DNA from: Streptomyces cellulosae
GTDB lineage: Bacteria > Actinomycetota > Actinomycetes > Streptomycetales > Streptomycetaceae
DNA length: 64,000 bases
Direction: 5' to 3'
NCBI GenBank assembly: GCA_014655195.1
Contig: BNBH01000022.1
Location: 1 to 64,000, forward strand
Positions 60,444 through 64,000 of this stretch are shown here, one piece after another. Made by a program: the position numbers and the translations under genes. The notes under the pieces were generated by a model. That model saw only the letters and a program-made list of their open reading frames with translations. It did not search any database and was not told the origin of the DNA. Positions within the stretch are counted from its first letter, which is position 1; each line of letters opens with the position of its first letter.

Positions 60444-61040
60444 GTGAGCACGACACAGACACCACCTGTTCTCGCCGCAGAGCTGGCACAGGCGTGGGCC
60501 GACATTCAGCGGTACCACCCCGAACTGCCCGATCTTGCCGCGCCCGAGTCCCTGATCGGGGAGTCGTCGTCCGCGTGCGGGCACGAACTCTCCTTCGAGC
60601 GACTGCTGCACGAGGCAGTCCACGGCATCGCCGCCGCGCGCGGCGTGCGCGACACGTCCCGAGCCGGGCGGTACCACAACCGCAGGTTCCTGGCCATCGC
60701 CGAGGAGCTGGGCCTGGACCACCCCGAGGAGCCGCACCCGAGCAGCGGCTTCTCGCTGGTCACGCTCACCCCCGAGGCGAAGCGCCGGTACCGTCCGACG
60801 ACGGAGCGGCTCCAGCGTGCCCTCAAGGCCCACACCGCGGCGACGGCGGGCGACAGCGCCCGCAGCTTCCGCGGTCCGGCCGCGCGGCACGGCTCGTCCG
60901 GCGGCGGGGTGCGCGTGAAGGCGGTCTGCGACTGCGGCCGCAACGTACGCGTCGTCCCGTCCGTGCTGGCGCAGGCGCCCATCGTCTGCGGCGGCTGCGG
61001 CAAGCCGTTCCGTATCCCGGAAGTCGTCGCGGCGAGCTGA
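60444..61040 (+). CDS. Probable SprT-like zinc metalloprotease
   Basis: 198-aa protein. LLHEAVHGIAAARG contains an HExxH zinc-protease motif (about residues 57-61), and YHNRRFLAIAEELGL has the downstream His at the distance expected for SprT-type enzymes. The C-terminus holds CDCG ... VCGGCG, a zinc ribbon as in SprT/Spartan proteins. These act on proteins crosslinked to DNA in eukaryotes; bacterial roles are poorly known. GTG start (MSTTQTPPVL) without a ribosome site. The assignment is inferred from motifs. Confidence 0.7.
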   Translation: MSTTQTPPVLAAELAQAWADIQRYHPELPDLAAPESLIGESSSACGHELSFERLLHEAVHGIAAARGVRDTSRAGRYHNRRFLAIAEELGLDHPEEPHPSSGFSLVTLTPEAKRRYRPTTERLQRALKAHTAATAGDSARSFRGPAARHGSSGGGVRVKAVCDCGRNVRVVPSVLAQAPIVCGGCGKPFRIPEVVAAS

Positions 61041-61042
61041 GG

Positions 61043-61067
61043 CCCCGGCACCTCGTGGGTGCCGGGG
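61043..61067 (+). terminator. Terminator after the metalloprotease-like gene
   Basis: 10-bp stem, CCCCGGCACC pairing with GGTGCCGGGG, loop TCGTG. Confidence 0.82.
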
Positions 61068-61322
61068 TCCCAGCCCCGCCGGCCACCGGGCGCACCCGAC
61101 GCGAAAAGCACATGCGCCGGGTGCCGCTTCGCCGTGCCCACGTGCGCTCACCCCGCGGCCGTCCGGCCCCTCAGGGTGTGGCACAATGGCTAGCTGTACT
61201 CGACAGCCGCACAGGACCCCTCTCTCCTCCGGCTGACGCGTCCATCGGGCATTCGGGTACCGCAACCCCACGCGGCCGTCCCGCCGTGCCCAACCACGTC
61301 AAATCCAGGAGAACCCACTCCC

Positions 61323-61742
61323 GTGGCAGTCAAGATCAAGCTGAAGCGTCTGGGCAAGATCCGTTCGCCTCACTACCGCATCGTCGTCGCCGACTCCCGT
61401 ACCCGCCGTGACGGCCGGGCCATCGAGGAGATCGGCAAGTACCACCCGACGTACAACCCGTCGGTGATCGAGGTCGACGCCGAGCGCGTGGCGTACTGGC
61501 TCTCCGTCGGCGCCCAGCCGACCGAGCCCGTGCTCGCCATCCTGAAGAAGACCGGCGACTGGCAGAAGTTCAAGGGCGAGCCCGCCCCGGCGCCTCTGCT
61601 GCAGCAGCCCGAGAAGCCCGCCCGTCCGTCCTTCGAGGCGATCGGCGGCGACGACGAGGGCAAGGGTGAGGCCATCACCCAGAAGAAGAAGGCTGAGAAG
61701 AAGGACGAAGCTGCCGCTGAGTCCGCGTCGACCGAGGCCTGA
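61323..61742 (+). CDS. rpsP: 30S ribosomal protein S16
   Basis: 139-aa ribosomal protein. Core MAVKIKLKRLGKIRSPHYRI and GKYHPTYNP are universal; the extra 55 residues at the C-terminus (KPARPSFEAIGG ... KKAEKKDEA) form the charged tail usual in actinobacteria. GTG start with AGGAGAA upstream. First gene of rpsP-khpA-rimM-trmD. Confidence 0.97.
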   Translation: MAVKIKLKRLGKIRSPHYRIVVADSRTRRDGRAIEEIGKYHPTYNPSVIEVDAERVAYWLSVGAQPTEPVLAILKKTGDWQKFKGEPAPAPLLQQPEKPARPSFEAIGGDDEGKGEAITQKKKAEKKDEAAAESASTEA

Positions 61743-61744
61743 GC

Positions 61745-61984
61745 ATGCTCGAGGAGGCTCTCGAGCACCTCGTGAAGGGCATCGTCGACAACCCTGACGA
61801 TGTGCAGGTCGCCTCGCGCAACCTGCGCCGCGGTCGCGTGCTCGAGGTCCGGGTCCACCCGGACGACCTCGGCAAGGTGATCGGCCGCAACGGCCGCACC
61901 GCACGCGCGCTGCGCACCGTCGTGGGCGCCATCGGCGGCCGCGGTGTCCGTGTCGACCTCGTCGACGTGGACCACGTCCGCTGA
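61745..61984 (+). CDS. khpA: KH-domain RNA-binding protein KhpA
   Basis: 79-aa protein with one KH domain: GRVLEVRVHPDDLGKVIGRNG carries the GxxG loop that grips RNA (GRNG). Partner of KhpB/Jag in small-RNA and division regulation in other Gram-positives. ATG start 2 bases after rpsP; the order rpsP-khpA-rimM-trmD is conserved. Confidence 0.95.
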   Translation: MLEEALEHLVKGIVDNPDDVQVASRNLRRGRVLEVRVHPDDLGKVIGRNGRTARALRTVVGAIGGRGVRVDLVDVDHVR

Positions 61985-62067
61985 CGCCGTAAGCAGCACC
62001 GGCTCGGGCCGGGGAGGGCCACTGGGCCGTCCCCGGCCCGCAGTCGTATGACAGGAGAACGAACACA

Positions 62068-62631
62068 GTGCAGCTGGTAGTCGCGCGCATCGGCCGCGCC
62101 CACGGGATCAAGGGCGAGGTCACCGTCGAGGTCCGCACCGACGAGCCCGAGCTGAGGCTCGGCCCCGGCGCCGTGCTGGCCACCGACCCGGCCTCCGTGG
62201 GGCCGCTGACCATCGCGAGCGGCCGGGTGCACAGCGGCCGCCTGCTGCTGCGCTTCGAGGGCGTCCACGACCGCACCGGCGCCGAGGCCCTGCGCAACAC
62301 CCTGCTGATCGCCGACGTCGACCCCGAGGAACTGCCCGAGGGCGAGGACGAGTACTACGACCATCAGCTGATCGACCTGGACGTCGTCACCAAGGACGGC
62401 GAGGAGGTCGGCCGGATCACCGAGATCTCCCACCTGCCCACCCAGGACCTCTTCGTCGTCGAGCGCCCGGACGGCACCGAGGTGTACGTGCCGTTCGTCG
62501 AGGAGATCGTCACGGAGATCGACCTGGAGGAGCAGCGCGCGGTCATCGACCCGCCGCCCGGCCTGATCGACGACCGCGCCGAGGTGGCCTCCGCCCGCGA
62601 CGCCGCGGAGAGCGGGGACGACGCCCGATGA
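62068..62631 (+). CDS. rimM: Ribosome maturation factor RimM
   Basis: 187-aa 16S processing factor that binds S19 and the 30S head. N-terminal beta-barrel (MQLVVARIGRAHGIKGEVTV) and C-terminal PRC-barrel (EYYDHQLIDLDVVTKDGE ... PPPGLI). GTG start with ACAGGAGAA upstream. Stop overlaps trmD by 4 bases. Confidence 0.96.
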   Translation: MQLVVARIGRAHGIKGEVTVEVRTDEPELRLGPGAVLATDPASVGPLTIASGRVHSGRLLLRFEGVHDRTGAEALRNTLLIADVDPEELPEGEDEYYDHQLIDLDVVTKDGEEVGRITEISHLPTQDLFVVERPDGTEVYVPFVEEIVTEIDLEEQRAVIDPPPGLIDDRAEVASARDAAESGDDAR

Positions 62632-63461
62632 GGCTCGACGTCGTCACGATCTTCCCCGAGTACCTCGACCCGCTGAACGTCTCCCTGGTCGGCAAGGCGC
62701 GCGCCCGCGGACAGCTCGGCGTGCACGTCCACGACCTGCGGGACTGGACGTACGACCGGCACAACACCGTCGACGACACCCCGTACGGCGGCGGTCCCGG
62801 CATGGTCATGAAGACCGAGCCCTGGGGAGAGGCGCTGGACACGGTCCTGGCGGACGGCTACGAGGGCGGCGCGCACCAGCCCGCCCTGATCGTCCCCACC
62901 CCGAGCGGCCGTCCCTTCACCCAGGAACTCGCCGTCCACCTCTCCGGGCGCCCCTGGCTGATCTTCACCCCGGCCCGCTACGAGGGCATCGACCGCCGCG
63001 TCGTCGACGAGTACGCCACCCGTATGCCGGTGTACGAGGTGTCCATCGGCGACTACGTGCTGGCCGGCGGCGAGGCCGCGGTCCTCGTCGTCACCGAGGC
63101 GGTGGCGCGGCTGCTCCCGGGCGTCCTCGGCAACGCCGAGTCGCACCGCGACGACTCCTTCGCCCCCGGCGCCATGGCCAACCTGCTCGAGGGCCCCGTC
63201 TACACCAAGCCGCCGGCCTGGCGCGGCCGGGAGATCCCGGACGTGCTGCTCAGCGGCCACCACGGGAAGATCGCCCGCTGGCGGCGGGACGAGGCGCTGC
63301 GGCGGACCACCGAGTACCGCCCCGACCTCATCGAACGCTGCGACCCCAAGGCCTTCGACAAGAAGGACCGCGAGATGCTGTCCATTCTCGGCTGGGAGCC
63401 GGACCCCGAGGGGGAGCCGTGCGGCCGATTTTGGCGCAGGACCGGCGGCGTGGAACAATAG
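62628..63461 (+). CDS. trmD: tRNA (guanine37-N1)-methyltransferase
   Basis: 277-aa SPOUT-class enzyme methylating G37 next to the anticodon. Knot motif GDYVLAGGEAAVLVV and substrate loop PYGGGPGMVMK; LEGPVYTKPPAWRGREIP in the C-terminal part. ATG start inside the rimM stop (coupled). The C-terminal extension after the core is about 25 residues longer than E. coli TrmD. Confidence 0.97.
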   Translation: MRLDVVTIFPEYLDPLNVSLVGKARARGQLGVHVHDLRDWTYDRHNTVDDTPYGGGPGMVMKTEPWGEALDTVLADGYEGGAHQPALIVPTPSGRPFTQELAVHLSGRPWLIFTPARYEGIDRRVVDEYATRMPVYEVSIGDYVLAGGEAAVLVVTEAVARLLPGVLGNAESHRDDSFAPGAMANLLEGPVYTKPPAWRGREIPDVLLSGHHGKIARWRRDEALRRTTEYRPDLIERCDPKAFDKKDREMLSILGWEPDPEGEPCGRFWRRTGGVEQ

Positions 63462-63591
63462 GCCGCTGTTGTGCGCCGTCAGGCGAGCGCCCCTGCCGCA
63501 GGGGGACACGACGCCCGCCCCGCACCGCACAGCCCGATCCGTTACCTAGTGCCGTTGATGACCTGCGGCATCAGCGAAGAAAGCAGACGAC

Positions 63592-63942
63592 ATGTCTCAC
63601 CTGCTCGACTCCGTCGACACCGCGTCGCTCCGCAGCGACGTCCCGGACTTCCGTCCCGGCGACACCGTCAACGTCCACGTGCGCGTCATCGAGGGCAACC
63701 GCTCCCGTGTGCAGCAGTTCAAGGGCGTGGTGATCCGCCGCCAGGGTTCCGGCGTGCGCGAGACCTTCACGGTCCGCAAGGTCTCCTTCTCCGTCGGCGT
63801 CGAGCGCACCTTCCCGGTGCACACCCCGATCGTGGAGAAGATCGAGCTCGTCACCAAGGGTGACGTCCGCCGCGCCAAGCTGTACTACCTCCGTGACCTC
63901 CGCGGCAAGGCCGCGAAGATCAAGGAGAAGCGCGAGAACTGA
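63592..63942 (+). CDS. rplS: 50S ribosomal protein L19
   Basis: 116-aa ribosomal protein. MSHLLDSVDTASLRSDVPDF, VRVIEGNRSRVQQFKGVVI and YLRDLRGKAAKIKEKR are family signatures. ATG start. A 130-base gap separates it from trmD, so it may have its own promoter in addition to readthrough. Confidence 0.97.
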   Translation: MSHLLDSVDTASLRSDVPDFRPGDTVNVHVRVIEGNRSRVQQFKGVVIRRQGSGVRETFTVRKVSFSVGVERTFPVHTPIVEKIELVTKGDVRRAKLYYLRDLRGKAAKIKEKREN

Positions 63943-63987
63943 GCGCTTTACCGGCGTCATATCGCGGCCGGATAGCATCTGGCCCCG

Positions 63988-64000
63988 ATGGACACGGAAG
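63988..64000 (+). CDS. First codons of the next gene, probably signal peptidase I
   Basis: ATG GAC ACG GAA G runs off the right edge. GGATAGCATC lies 10 bases upstream as a -10-like element, so translation may start leaderless. In Streptomyces the gene after rplS is a type I signal peptidase, which is the only ground for the name. Confidence 0.35.

Overview
This window is core chromosome of a Streptomyces-type actinomycete. The evidence is very high GC, frequent GTG starts, two complete conservons, a HupS-type histone-like protein, an NsdA regulator, and a gene order that, as far as I recall, follows the S. coelicolor SCO5536-SCO5596 interval almost gene for gene. I see no insertion sequence, prophage, CRISPR array or biosynthetic gene cluster. 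The species cannot be named from sequence alone.

Layout. 1-11 kb: the tail of a (+) gene, a 166-bp tandem repeat, then two tandem (-) strand conservons (cvnA-B-C-D, twice). 11.7-15.8 kb: an unrecognised 62-residue ORF, a FAH-family hydrolase, gltX, a HAD hydrolase, and a five-gene tRNA-Gln/tRNA-Glu cluster that codes for the two tRNAs GltX probably charges. 15.8-21.4 kb: a MerR regulator divergent from a DUF4188 gene, the IclR regulator ndgR divergent from leuCD with a clear palindromic operator, a small ORF, and hupS. 21.4-28.3 kb: a small OB-like gene and a cofC/fbiD-like gene, then plsC-like, gpsA, ddlA, a DUF3515 lipoprotein, an AsnC-domain protein, thiL and thiD. 28.7-38.3 kb: rpmB, fakA-like, recG, rsmD, coaD, a DivIVA-like coiled-coil gene, the DUF177-rpmF-rnc operon and mutM. 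38.3-41.7 kb: HxlR/GNAT divergent pair, a CAP-domain secreted or membrane protein, acylphosphatase, and a small coiled-coil gene behind a structured leader. 41.9-49.9 kb: smc, glcP, an SDR/MerR divergent pair and ftsY. 50-57 kb: a primase/polymerase-like gene, nsdA, and the nitrogen operon amtB-glnK-glnD with a GlnR-like box. 57-64 kb: ffh, a methyltransferase, a probable SprT-like metalloprotease, then rpsP-khpA-rimM-trmD, rplS and the first codons of the next gene.

Themes. Most genes serve translation and ribosome biogenesis (rpmB, rpmF, rpsP, rplS, rimM, trmD, rsmD, gltX, tRNAs), chromosome structure and repair (smc, hupS, recG, mutM), protein targeting (ffh, ftsY) and nitrogen or amino-acid supply (amtB-glnK-glnD, leuCD). 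The accessory signal is regulatory: conservons, nsdA, three local regulator-target pairs with perfect or near-perfect inverted repeats, and many strong hairpin terminators.

Most unusual signals: a dispersed GC-rich element (core GGGGCGCGGGGAAC-T/G-GCGCG) that forms the tandem array near the left end, recurs between genes near 47-48.6 kb, and has one copy inside the smc hinge coding region; covarying tRNA gene copies beside gltX; a structured leader before a 67-aa coiled-coil gene; a HExxH protein likely of the SprT type; and a primase/polymerase-like protein that appears to lack the catalytic acidic motif.
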